Part shown: one piece after another, positions 1 to 6,773 of the stretch
Position numbering within the stretch: the first letter of the stretch is position 1
Layout of the letters: every line of letters begins with the position of its first letter
Assembly: GCA_046565865.1 (NCBI GenBank)
Contig: JBKHXU010000227.1
Span: forward strand, 1 to 16,837
From: JBKHXU01 sp046565865
GTDB lineage: Bacteria > Pseudomonadota > Gammaproteobacteria > Acidiferrobacterales > Sulfurifustaceae
Reading direction: 5' to 3'
Length of the DNA stretch: 16,837 bases
Position numbers and translations under genes: made by a program
The notes under the pieces: generated by a model
What the model was told of the DNA's origin: nothing
The model's input: only the letters and a program-made list of their open reading frames with translations
Database searches by the model: none

Positions 1-297
1 GTCGCGTGGGCGCGCAAGATGGCGGAGTACGGTGCCGGCGAAATCCTGCTGACGAGCATGGACCGCGACGGTACGCGCGACGGGTTTGATCTCGGTTTAA
101 CGCGTGCCGTTGCAGATGCGGTTCCGGTACCGGTGATCGCCTCCGGCGGCGTCGGCAACCTCGACCACCTGGTCGCCGGCGTGCGCGACGGCCACGCCGA
201 CGCGGTCCTGGCCGCCAGCATTTTCCACTTCGGGCAACATACGGTGGGCGAGGCCAAGCAGCGTATGGCCGCCGCCGGCATTGAAGTGCGGCTGTAA
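1..297 (+). CDS. hisF: Imidazole glycerol phosphate synthase cyclase subunit HisF (3' part)
   Basis: This is the last 98 residues of HisF; the 5' part lies outside the window. HisF is the (beta/alpha)8-barrel cyclase of histidine biosynthesis. With the glutaminase HisH it converts PRFAR and ammonia to imidazole glycerol phosphate and AICAR in the cytoplasm. The C-terminal phosphate-binding loops are visible: LLTSMDRDGT, then IASGGVGN, then AASIFHFG, in the order and spacing of the family. The frame is open from base 1 and ends in TAA at 295-297, with the normal family C-terminus (GIEVRL). It lies 68 bases before hisI, as in many gammaproteobacterial his operons. Identity is secure; only completeness is unknown. 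Confidence 0.95.
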   Translation, partial: VAWARKMAEYGAGEILLTSMDRDGTRDGFDLGLTRAVADAVPVPVIASGGVGNLDHLVAGVRDGHADAVLAASIFHFGQHTVGEAKQRMAAAGIEVRL

Positions 298-307
298 GTC
301 GAGCTCG

Positions 308-339
308 TTTTCGCGGCCCCCGGGCCATCCTGCTATGAT
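308..339 (+). promoter_or_regulatory. Possible extended -10 promoter ahead of hisI
   Basis: The gap between hisF and hisI contains TGCTATGAT (331-339), which fits an extended -10 element (TGn then TATGAT, 5 of 6 matches). No convincing -35 hexamer is present; TTTTCG at 308-313 is the nearest. It could give hisIE-tatA some expression independent of the upstream his promoter. This is inference from motif only. Confidence 0.3.
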
Positions 340-365
340 CCCCGCATCGGGTGACGGGTCGGGCG

Positions 366-758
366 ATGAACGATTCCTGGTTGGACACCATCAAATGGGA
401 TGCGAACGGACTGGTGCCGGCAATCGCGCAAGAGGCGGCTACCGGCAAGGTGCTCACGCTCGCGTGGATGAATCGCGAGGCGCTCGCGACTACGGTGCAA
501 GAAGGTCGCGCGGTCTATTGGTCGCGCTCGCGCCAGAAGCTATGGCGCAAGGGCGAAGAGTCGGGGCACGTGCAAGTGTTGAAAGAGTTGCGCCTCGATT
601 GCGATAACGACGCGGTGCTATTGCTGGTCGAACAGCGCGGCGGCATCGCCTGCCACACCGGGCGCGAGCGTTGCTTCTACCAGCGGCTGGAGCAGGGGGT
701 GTGGCGCTCGGTCGAGCCGGTGTTGAAAAGCGAGCAGGAAATTTACGGTAAGCGCTGA
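366..758 (+). CDS. hisI: Phosphoribosyl-AMP cyclohydrolase HisI
   Basis: This 130-residue protein opens the adenine ring of phosphoribosyl-AMP in the third step of histidine synthesis. The metal-binding signatures are intact. DCDNDA at residues 78-83 supplies the aspartates of the Mg site (D78, D80, D82). C79, C96 and C103, the last two in CHTGRERC, match the zinc ligands of the family. SRQKLWRKGEESGH (55-68) is the conserved core. ATG 366 was chosen because the protein then begins WLDTIKWD like its relatives; an in-frame GTG at 351 would add only five residues. It is the single-domain form: HisE is a separate gene overlapping it by one base, not a HisIE fusion as in E. coli. Confidence 0.95.
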   Translation: MNDSWLDTIKWDANGLVPAIAQEAATGKVLTLAWMNREALATTVQEGRAVYWSRSRQKLWRKGEESGHVQVLKELRLDCDNDAVLLLVEQRGGIACHTGRERCFYQRLEQGVWRSVEPVLKSEQEIYGKR

Positions 759-1078
759 TGTCCGACATATTAAATGAGCTGGCCGCGGTGCTCGAAGCGC
801 GCAAGCGCGGCGAGGCGAGCGGCTCGTACGTCGCCGGGCTCTACGCCAAAGGGCTCGATGCCATACTTAAGAAGATCGGCGAGGAGAGCGCCGAGACGCT
901 GATCGCGGCCAAGGGCGGCAATCGCGATCAGATCGTGCATGAGGTGGCCGATCTCTGGTTCCACACGCTGGTGCTGCTTGCCCAGCAGGGACTCAAGCCC
1001 GATGATATCTTGCAAGAGCTGCAGCGCCGTTTTGGCACGTCGGGGTTAGTGGAGAAGGCGGGGCGGACGAACACGTAG
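758..1078 (+). CDS. hisE: Phosphoribosyl-ATP pyrophosphatase HisE
   Basis: This 106-residue all-alpha MazG-like enzyme hydrolyses phosphoribosyl-ATP to phosphoribosyl-AMP and pyrophosphate, the step before HisI. The metal-binding helices are visible: KKIGEESAET (E42, E43, E46) and HEVADLWFH (E62, D65), the EExxE and ExxD pattern of the family. The start overlaps the hisI stop (TGATG), so the two genes are probably translationally coupled. This is the last his gene of the cluster. A GC-rich palindromic repeat follows before tatA, so whether his transcripts continue into tat cannot be told from sequence. Confidence 0.95.
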   Translation: MSDILNELAAVLEARKRGEASGSYVAGLYAKGLDAILKKIGEESAETLIAAKGGNRDQIVHEVADLWFHTLVLLAQQGLKPDDILQELQRRFGTSGLVEKAGRTNT

Positions 1079-1086
1079 GCGCCGGT

Positions 1087-1133
1087 CCCCCTCACCCCTT
1101 GCCCTCCCCCGCGAGGGGAGAGGGGGTTGGTGG
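1087..1133. repeat. GC-rich palindromic repeat between hisE and tatA
   Basis: CTCCCC (1104-1109), loop CGCGA, GGGGAG (1115-1120) form a perfect 6-bp stem. It sits inside a larger imperfect inverted repeat of C-runs (from 1087) and G-runs (to about 1133). It resembles the dispersed CCCTCACCC...GAGGGGAGAGGG palindromes common in proteobacterial intergenic regions. No U-tract follows, so it is not a standard terminator, although a hairpin this GC-rich could affect mRNA decay. Copy number in the genome is unknown from this window. Confidence 0.6.
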
Positions 1134-1170
1134 GCTGGCGCCGATTAAACCATTTGATTGGAGAATTCGC

Positions 1171-1416
1171 ATGGGCATAGGCATCTGGGAATTACTGATC
1201 GTTCTCGCCATCGTGCTGGTGATCTTCGGCGCCAAAAAGTTGCGCAACTTGGGCGGCGATCTCGGCGGTGCGATCAAGAACTTCAAGCAGTCGATGAAGG
1301 AAGGCGAGAACGAGGGCCAAGGCGCGGCCGATCGGCCGGCCGACAAACCGAAGATTTCGGACAACGGCGGGCGCGTGATCGACGCCGAAGTGGTCAAGAA
1401 AAAGAATCAGGCGTAA
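1171..1416 (+). CDS. tatA: Sec-independent translocase protein TatA
   Basis: This 81-residue protein has one N-terminal membrane helix (about residues 4-19, IGIWELLIVLAIVLVIF), the conserved FGAKKLRNLG hinge, and an amphipathic helix to about residue 44. A charged, disordered tail follows. It polymerises at TatBC to let folded proteins cross the inner membrane. ATG 1171 is chosen because GGAG at 1160-1163 lies seven bases upstream and the family begins MGxGIWELLIV; the frame is open further upstream into the repeat but is not coding there. It is first of tatABC, but a 105-base gap holding a palindromic repeat separates it from tatB, which is unusual for otherwise tight genes. Confidence 0.95.
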   Translation: MGIGIWELLIVLAIVLVIFGAKKLRNLGGDLGGAIKNFKQSMKEGENEGQGAADRPADKPKISDNGGRVIDAEVVKKKNQA

Positions 1417-1432
1417 CGCGCCGACCGGTTTT

Positions 1433-1494
1433 CATTGCGAGACGCCGCAGGCGACGAAGCAGTCCGGAAAGATTGCTTCGCTTCGTGCGCAATG
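1433..1494. repeat. CATTGCG...CGCAATG palindromic repeat between tatA and tatB
   Basis: This 62-base inverted repeat is bounded by CATTGCG (1433-1439) and CGCAATG (1488-1494). An inner stem pairs GAAGCAGTC (1456-1464) with GATTGCTTC (1471-1479) around a six-base loop; the one difference is a G-U pair. It looks like a widespread dispersed palindrome seen in many proteobacterial genomes (ends CATTGCGA and GCAATGAC). No poly-T follows. It occupies most of the tatA-tatB gap and could attenuate transcription or set a processing boundary between the abundant TatA and the scarcer TatB and TatC. That role is inference. Confidence 0.7.
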
Positions 1495-1521
1495 ACAGCC
1501 GTCGGTTCCCTTTAACTCACG

Positions 1522-1932
1522 ATGTTCGACGTCGGTTTCTCCGAGCTGGTCCTTATCGCGTTATTGGCGCTGATCGTCCTCGGCCCGAAACGTCTGCCCG
1601 AAGTTGCGCGCACCGCCGGCCGCTGGCTCGGGCGGTTGCGTCGCTTCATGAACGATGTCAAACAGGATCTCGATAAAGAACTGCACAGCGCCGAGCTGAC
1701 CGAGCTGCGCAAGCTGAAGCAGGAGCTGGACGACACGCGCCGCGTCATCGAAGAGTCCTCCGGGCAGTTGTACCGCGACATATCGGACCCGAGCCCGCCG
1801 TCCACGCCCACGATCGCACCGCCGCCTGATACACCGGCGATCGAGACGCCGACCAAACCCGCGCGCCCGAAGACAGCGCGCACCAAGCGCGCCAAACGCG
1901 CGGTAAAAACGGATGGCAAACCCAAATCCTGA
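1522..1932 (+). CDS. tatB: Sec-independent translocase protein TatB
   Basis: This 136-residue protein forms the twin-arginine signal receptor with TatC. The N-terminus MFDVGFSELVLIALLALIVL is the single membrane helix, followed by the TatB signature GPKRLPEVART and a long amphipathic helix with coiled-coil character to about residue 80. The tail (about 88-136) is proline-, threonine-, lysine- and arginine-rich and probably disordered. No good Shine-Dalgarno sequence is visible before the ATG, which lies 27 bases after the palindromic repeat. The 3' end overlaps tatC by 20 bases, so TatC is likely translationally coupled to TatB, matching their fixed ratio in the complex. Confidence 0.95.
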   Translation: MFDVGFSELVLIALLALIVLGPKRLPEVARTAGRWLGRLRRFMNDVKQDLDKELHSAELTELRKLKQELDDTRRVIEESSGQLYRDISDPSPPSTPTIAPPPDTPAIETPTKPARPKTARTKRAKRAVKTDGKPKS

Positions 1933-2746
1933 GCCCGGCGAGGGCAGTTTCATCTCGCACCTCGTCGAGCTGCGCAACCGCCTGCTCTACGCCGTAGTCG
2001 GCGTACTGGCGGTGTTCGCCGTGCTGCTCGTCGGATTCGGCGCCAACAGCGTGTACGAGACGCTGGCGCAACCGCTGCTCGAGGCGATGCCCGCCGGCAC
2101 CAGCATGATCGCGACCGACGTCGCCTCGCCGTTTTTGACGCCCATCAAGCTCACGCTGCTCGCCTCGCTCGTAGTCGCGGTGCCGTTCGTGCTGTACCAG
2201 GTATGGGCGTTCGTGGCGCCGGGCTTGTATCGGCACGAACGGCGGCTGGTGGCGCCGTTATTGATATCGAGCACGGCATTGTTCTACGCCGGCATGACGT
2301 TCGCCTATTACGTCGTGTTTCCAGTGGTGTTCAATTTTTTCGTCGGTACCGCGCCCAAGGGTGTGGCAGTAATGACCGACATCAAGTCGTACATCGATTT
2401 CATCTTCACCATGTTTTTCGCCTTCGGGATTGCATTCGAGGTACCGGTCGCGCTGGTGCTGCTGGTGAAAATGGGCGCGGTTGACCCGCACAAGCTCGCC
2501 GCCAAGCGCCCGTATGTGTTGCTCGGCGTGTTCGTCATCGCCGCGATCCTGACCCCCCCGGACGTGTTGTCGCAAACGTTCCTGGCGCTGCCGATGTATT
2601 TTCTCTTCGAAGTCGGGCTGTTCGTCGCCCGACGCATGAAGCCGAAGACGTCCGAGGAGGCGCCTATCTCCGACGCTGAGGCCGATGCCGTGTTCGACGA
2701 GCACGAACGCGCGCTGAGCGACGCGAAGGGCAAAGAGCGGGAATAA
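1913..2746 (+). CDS. tatC: Sec-independent translocase protein TatC
   Basis: This 277-residue protein has six membrane helices and is the core signal-peptide receptor of the Tat system. The cytoplasmic N-terminus carries SHLVELRNRLL. IATDVASPFLTPIK and YRHERRLV follow; E109 in the latter corresponds to E. coli TatC E103, needed for twin-arginine recognition. FEVPVAL and LTPPDVLSQT are also conserved. The C-terminus after about residue 240 is a charged cytoplasmic tail. It starts inside tatB and ends one base before the next gene. A likely client is the Rieske protein PetA, encoded 2 kb downstream with an arginine-rich Tat-type signal. Confidence 0.97.
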   Translation: MANPNPEPGEGSFISHLVELRNRLLYAVVGVLAVFAVLLVGFGANSVYETLAQPLLEAMPAGTSMIATDVASPFLTPIKLTLLASLVVAVPFVLYQVWAFVAPGLYRHERRLVAPLLISSTALFYAGMTFAYYVVFPVVFNFFVGTAPKGVAVMTDIKSYIDFIFTMFFAFGIAFEVPVALVLLVKMGAVDPHKLAAKRPYVLLGVFVIAAILTPPDVLSQTFLALPMYFLFEVGLFVARRMKPKTSEEAPISDAEADAVFDEHERALSDAKGKERE

Positions 2747-2747
2747 A

Positions 2748-4604
2748 GTGGCACGGCACCGCCGTCTTAGCAGTATGCGTGCCGCTCCGTTCGCCGTCGT
2801 CGCCATCGTTACCGCCGCCCTATGCGCCGCCGGCAGCGCAGCCGCCGCAACAACGCTTACCAACCGGCTCAAGGCCCATCCCTCGCCGTATCTCGCGTTG
2901 CACGGAGACGATCCGGTCGCGTGGCAGGAGTGGGGCGAGGCGGCGGTGACGCGCGCGCGGCGCGAGGGCAAATTGCTGTACCTCTCCATCGGCTACTTCT
3001 CGTGCCATTGGTGCCACGTGATGCAGCGCGAGAGCTATCGCAATCCCGAGATCGCGCGCTATCTCAACGAGCGCTTCGTGCCGGTCAAGATCGACCGCGA
3101 GCTAGAGCCCGCGGTGGACGCGCGCCTGATCGAGTTCGCCGAGGCCACGCGCGGCGTGAGCGGCTGGCCGCTCAACGTGTTCCTGACGCCCGATGGCCAC
3201 CCGCTGTACGCGCTGTTGTACGCGCCGCCCGCCGAGTTCCTCGACGCGCTGAAAAAGCTGCAAGATCTGTGGCAGCGGGATCCCGAGGCGCTACGCCGGT
3301 TGGCGCGCGCGGAGTCGCAGCGCGCACGTGGGCCGGGGGCGCCGCGGATCGACGCCGCGCGCTCGCGCGCCGCAACGCGCAAGCTGGTTGATGCGGCATT
3401 GCAGCAGGCAGATACAATCCACGGCGGCTTCGGCGAGCAGAGCAAATTTCCGTCGGTGCCGATCCTGCAGGCGCTACTGGCGCAGCAGGCGAGCACACCG
3501 ACGCCGGCGGTACACGAACTCCTGACGCGCACGCTCGATGCCATGGCGCAACTTGGACTACGCGATCACATCGGCGGCGGGTTCTTTCGTTACACCGTCG
3601 ATCCCGGCTGGAAGACGCCGCATTTCGAAAAGATGCTGTACGACAATGCGCTGCTCGCGCGGCTGTACGGGCGTGCCGCCGATGTCTTGCGGCGCCCCGA
3701 CTATGCCGCGGTTGCGCAGGAAACGCTCGACTTCATGCGCGCCGAGATGGGCGATGGCAGCGGCGCTTTTATCGCTTCGCTATCGGCGCTCGACGACAAG
3801 GACGTCGAGGGCGGGTATTACCTGTGGGATGGCGATAGTCTCGCGGAGGTCCTGAATCCGCGCGAACTTGAGGTTTTCCGGCAGGCTTATGGCATGAACG
3901 ACCCGCCGCCGTTCGAGGCCGGCTACCTGCCGATTCCAACCCAAGCTGCGGCCGATGCCGACGCCATCGAATCGGCGCGCGCCAAGCTCAAGACCGCGCG
4001 CGCGAAACGCGGGCTGCCGCGCGACACCAAACGCCTCGCCGGCTGGAACGGACTTGCCCTCACGGCGTTCGCGGAAGCGGCGCAACGCACGGGTAATGCG
4101 GCGGATCGCCAGGCCGCACGTGGCATTCGCGACTATCTGCTTACTCGCCTGTGGGACGGCCGGCGTTTGCAGCGCGCGGTCGAGGACGGGCGCGCCGTGG
4201 GCGCGGCGGCGCTGGAGGACTACGCGTATGTGGCCGAGGGACTGCTGACATGGGCCGACGCGAGCGGCGATGAGGCGGCTGCGCGCCAGGCACGCGCCAT
4301 CGCGCGCACTGCGTGGTCGTTGTTTTACACCGCGAACGGTTGGCGCATCGGCGAACCCGGTTGGCTCGCCGCCGAGGCGGGGCAGGATATCGTCGCCGAT
4401 GGGCCGCTGCCCTCAGCGTCGGCAGTGCTTATCGCGGTGAGCCTGACCCTGGGCGAGCGCGGCGATGCGGAGTTGCGCCGGCGTGCGCTGGGCGCGCTGA
4501 ACAGCGGCCATGAGTTATTGAAAGAAGACCCGTTTTGGTACGCGACGCACGTGGCGGTCAGTGCGAGCGCGGCCCGCGCCAAGACGCCGCGTCGGCAAAA
4601 ATAA
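2748..4604 (+). CDS. Exported DUF255/YyaL-like thioredoxin-fold protein
   Basis: This 618-residue protein of the YyaL/SSP411 (DUF255) family has an N-terminal thioredoxin-like domain followed by an (alpha/alpha)6-barrel resembling N-acylglucosamine 2-epimerase. The signature IGYFSCHWCHVM (C86, C89) and SGWPLNVFLTPDGHP are in the first domain. GGGFFRYTVD, HFEKMLYDNALLARLY and AGWNGLALTAFAEA are in the barrel. Unlike typical cytoplasmic members it begins with a positive region, a hydrophobic stretch and Ala-rich cleavage site (about 11-34), so it is predicted to be periplasmic. The family's usual GGTYFPP is here ALLYAPP. GTG 2748 is one base after tatC; ATG 2775 is an alternative that keeps the signal peptide. 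Biochemical function is unknown. Confidence 0.88.
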   Translation: MARHRRLSSMRAAPFAVVAIVTAALCAAGSAAAATTLTNRLKAHPSPYLALHGDDPVAWQEWGEAAVTRARREGKLLYLSIGYFSCHWCHVMQRESYRNPEIARYLNERFVPVKIDRELEPAVDARLIEFAEATRGVSGWPLNVFLTPDGHPLYALLYAPPAEFLDALKKLQDLWQRDPEALRRLARAESQRARGPGAPRIDAARSRAATRKLVDAALQQADTIHGGFGEQSKFPSVPILQALLAQQASTPTPAVHELLTRTLDAMAQLGLRDHIGGGFFRYTVDPGWKTPHFEKMLYDNALLARLYGRAADVLRRPDYAAVAQETLDFMRAEMGDGSGAFIASLSALDDKDVEGGYYLWDGDSLAEVLNPRELEVFRQAYGMNDPPPFEAGYLPIPTQAAADADAIESARAKLKTARAKRGLPRDTKRLAGWNGLALTAFAEAAQRTGNAADRQAARGIRDYLLTRLWDGRRLQRAVEDGRAVGAAALEDYAYVAEGLLTWADASGDEAAARQARAIARTAWSLFYTANGWRIGEPGWLAAEAGQDIVADGPLPSASAVLIAVSLTLGERGDAELRRRALGALNSGHELLKEDPFWYATHVAVSASAARAKTPRRQK

Positions 4605-4773
4605 AATCGGTAAATTCGCGCAAGTTCTCTTGACGGACCTATGGCCTTGTAGGCATCCTATGCCGCCTTTTCGCGGCCCAGAAGTAAATGCTAACATTAC
4701 AAGCTTCTTGTTTTAGTTTGGTTTTTTTCCGAATTTCCGCTTTGTCCGCATCTTTCGCTTAAGGGGGCTCCAG
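4605..4773 (+). promoter_or_regulatory. Intergenic regulatory region upstream of petABC
   Basis: This 169-base gap is more AT-rich than its surroundings and is the natural place for the bc1 operon promoter. A TTGACG (4630-4635) has no well-spaced -10. An extended -10-like TGCTAACAT lies at 4689-4697. Two adjacent small inverted repeats occur: GGCAT/ATGCC (4652-4656 and 4660-4664) and GCCGC/GCGGC (4662-4666 and 4673-4677). A strong Shine-Dalgarno AAGGGGG (4761-4767) is six bases before the petA ATG. No single promoter can be assigned with confidence. Confidence 0.45.
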
Positions 4774-5373
4774 ATGAGTCAAGAGGGTGTCGATCCGCGC
4801 CGGCGGCGACTATTGCAAATAACAACCGGATTGGGCGCGATCGGTACCGCATTTGTCGCGGCGCCGTTCGTGATGAGCATGATGCCGAGCGCGCGCGCCA
4901 AGGCCGCCGGGGCTCCGGTTGAAGTCGACATCAGCAAGATCGAACCCGGGCAAATGCTGACTATTGAGTGGCGCGGCAAGCCGGTGTGGATCGTGCGTCG
5001 CACCCCGGAGATGTTGGCAAGCCTGAAGCAGGTCGAGCCGCTGCTGGCCGATCCGGCGTCGAACGTCGCCGAGCAGCAGCCGGCCTACGCGCAAAACGAA
5101 ACGCGCGCGATTAAGCCAGAGGTATTGGTGTTGGTCGGCATCTGCACGCATCTCGGCTGTTCGCCCGACAAGCGGCTCGCCGCCGGGTCGGGTTCCGGGT
5201 TGGGTGAGGACTGGCCGGGTGGTTTCTTCTGTCCGTGCCACGGTTCCAAGTTCGATCTCGCGGGGCGCGTCTATAAGAACGTGCCGGCGCCGACCAACCT
5301 GGTGGTGCCGCCTCATAGCTATGTCGCGGATACGCGCATCATGATCGGTGTCGATCCGAAAGGAGCGGCGTAA
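4774..5373 (+). CDS. petA: Ubiquinol-cytochrome c reductase Rieske iron-sulfur subunit
   Basis: This 199-residue Rieske protein takes one electron from ubiquinol at the Qo site and passes it to cytochrome c1 on the periplasmic side. An N-terminal RRRRLLQ motif followed by a hydrophobic segment (about 15-37) is a Tat-type signal anchor, as known for bc1 Rieske proteins. The cluster ligands are in CTHLGC (C124, H126) and CPCHGS (C153, H156). C129 and C155 would form the stabilising disulfide. The strong Shine-Dalgarno at 4761-4767 fixes the start. It overlaps petB by one base (TAATG) and opens the petABC operon. Length and motifs are standard. Confidence 0.97.
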   Translation: MSQEGVDPRRRRLLQITTGLGAIGTAFVAAPFVMSMMPSARAKAAGAPVEVDISKIEPGQMLTIEWRGKPVWIVRRTPEMLASLKQVEPLLADPASNVAEQQPAYAQNETRAIKPEVLVLVGICTHLGCSPDKRLAAGSGSGLGEDWPGGFFCPCHGSKFDLAGRVYKNVPAPTNLVVPPHSYVADTRIMIGVDPKGAA

Positions 5374-6773
5374 TGGCCAGACCCATTCCCAACCCTGCCG
5401 CGCCGAAGCCGAACGCCTGTCGGCGTTTTATGGATTGGATCGATGACCGCTATCCGCTGACCGAGACCTGGGAAGCGCATCTCTCGCGATACTTCGCCCC
5501 GAAAAATTTCAACTTCTGGTACTACTTCGGCTCGCTGGCGCTGTTGGTGCTGGTGATTCAAATCGTCACCGGCATTTTCCTGACAATGCACTACAAGCCC
5601 GATGTGAACCTGGCGTTCGCCTCGGTCGAGTACATCATGCGCGATGTCGATTGGGGCTGGTTGATCCGCTACATGCATTCGACCGGCGCCTCGATGTTCT
5701 TCGTTGTGGTGTATCTACACATGTTCCGCGCATTCCTGTATGGGTCGTATCGCGGGCCGCGGGAGTTGTTGTGGATCATCGGTGTCGTGATCTTCATCGC
5801 GCTCATGGCCGAGGCGTTCATGGGCTACCTCTTGCCGTGGGGCAACATGTCCTATTGGGGCGCGCAGGTGATCATCTCGCTGTTCGATGCCATCCCCTGG
5901 ATCGGGCCGCCGCTCTCGGAGTGGATCCGCGGCGACTTCGTGGTGTCGGACGCGACGCTGAACCGCTTCTTCGCGTTCCACGTGATCGCGGTGCCGCTGG
6001 TACTGGTGATGCTGGTGTTCGTGCACATCGTGGCGTTGCACAAGGTCGGCTCGAACAACCCGGACGGCATCGAGATTAAAAAGAAGAAGGACGCCAACGG
6101 CATCCCGCTCGACGGAATTCCGTTCCATCCGTACTACACGGTCAAGGACATCGTCGGCGTGACCGTATTCCTGATGATCTTCGCGGCCATCATGTTCTTC
6201 GCCCCCGAGCTCGGCGGCTGGTTCCTGGAGCACGATAATTTCGTGCCGGCGAACATCTTGCAGACCCCGACCGAGATCAAGCCGCTGTGGTACTTCACGC
6301 CGTTCTATTCGATCCTGCGTGCGACCACGGAAAACCTGGTGAGCTACGGACTGATCCCGCTGGTCGCGATCATGGCGCTGCTGACCTTCGTCAGCGTGCG
6401 CAACGGCCGCGCCAAGTTGGCGGCGCTTATCGTCGGTATCGTATTGTTGCTGGGCCTGGTCGCGCTCGAGGCCAAGCTCTGGGGTGTAATCCTGATGGGG
6501 CTGTCGATCATGGTGTTCTTCCTTGTGCCGTGGCTCGATCGCTCGCCGGTCAAATCGATCCGCTATCGCGGCGGGCTCTACAAGTGGGCGCTGGCGATCT
6601 TCACCGTCGCCTTTATCGTGCTCGGCTGGCTCGGCACGCAGCCGGCGTCGGGCGTGAAGGTATTGTTGGCGCAGATCGGCACGATTCTCTATTTCCTGTT
6701 CTTCCTGCTGATGCCCTGGTACACCACGTTGGATAAAACCAAACCGGTTCCGGAGAGAGTGACGTGGAAATGA
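5373..6773 (+). CDS. petB: Ubiquinol-cytochrome c reductase cytochrome b subunit
   Basis: This 466-residue inner-membrane protein carries both b hemes and the Qo and Qi sites. Heme ligands are H102 and H116 (in YMHSTG and YLHMF) and H203 and H218 (in AFHVIA and FVHIVA). EAFMGYLLPWG is the conserved helix C region. The Qo motif reads PLWYF (304-308) in place of the common PEWYF. PWLDRSPVKSIRYRG and the C-terminal PVPERVT are typical of proteobacteria. It is about 60 residues longer than the roughly 403-residue Pseudomonas protein. About 48 of these (318-366) are inserted between ILRA and AKLWGV and contain two hydrophobic segments; the rest is an N-terminal extension. It is coupled to petA and petC by start/stop overlaps. 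Confidence 0.96.
   Translation: MARPIPNPAAPKPNACRRFMDWIDDRYPLTETWEAHLSRYFAPKNFNFWYYFGSLALLVLVIQIVTGIFLTMHYKPDVNLAFASVEYIMRDVDWGWLIRYMHSTGASMFFVVVYLHMFRAFLYGSYRGPRELLWIIGVVIFIALMAEAFMGYLLPWGNMSYWGAQVIISLFDAIPWIGPPLSEWIRGDFVVSDATLNRFFAFHVIAVPLVLVMLVFVHIVALHKVGSNNPDGIEIKKKKDANGIPLDGIPFHPYYTVKDIVGVTVFLMIFAAIMFFAPELGGWFLEHDNFVPANILQTPTEIKPLWYFTPFYSILRATTENLVSYGLIPLVAIMALLTFVSVRNGRAKLAALIVGIVLLLGLVALEAKLWGVILMGLSIMVFFLVPWLDRSPVKSIRYRGGLYKWALAIFTVAFIVLGWLGTQPASGVKVLLAQIGTILYFLFFLLMPWYTTLDKTKPVPERVTWK

Noticed and set aside
1087..1133. GC-rich repeat as a terminator of the his operon
   Set aside because: No U-tract follows the stem. It looks more like a dispersed palindromic repeat, although some effect on transcription cannot be excluded.
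4699..4714. ACAAG-CTT-CTTGT followed by TTT as a terminator after the DUF255 gene
   Set aside because: The stem is only five weak base pairs with a three-base loop and the U-tract is interrupted. It lies in AT-rich promoter-like DNA before petA.
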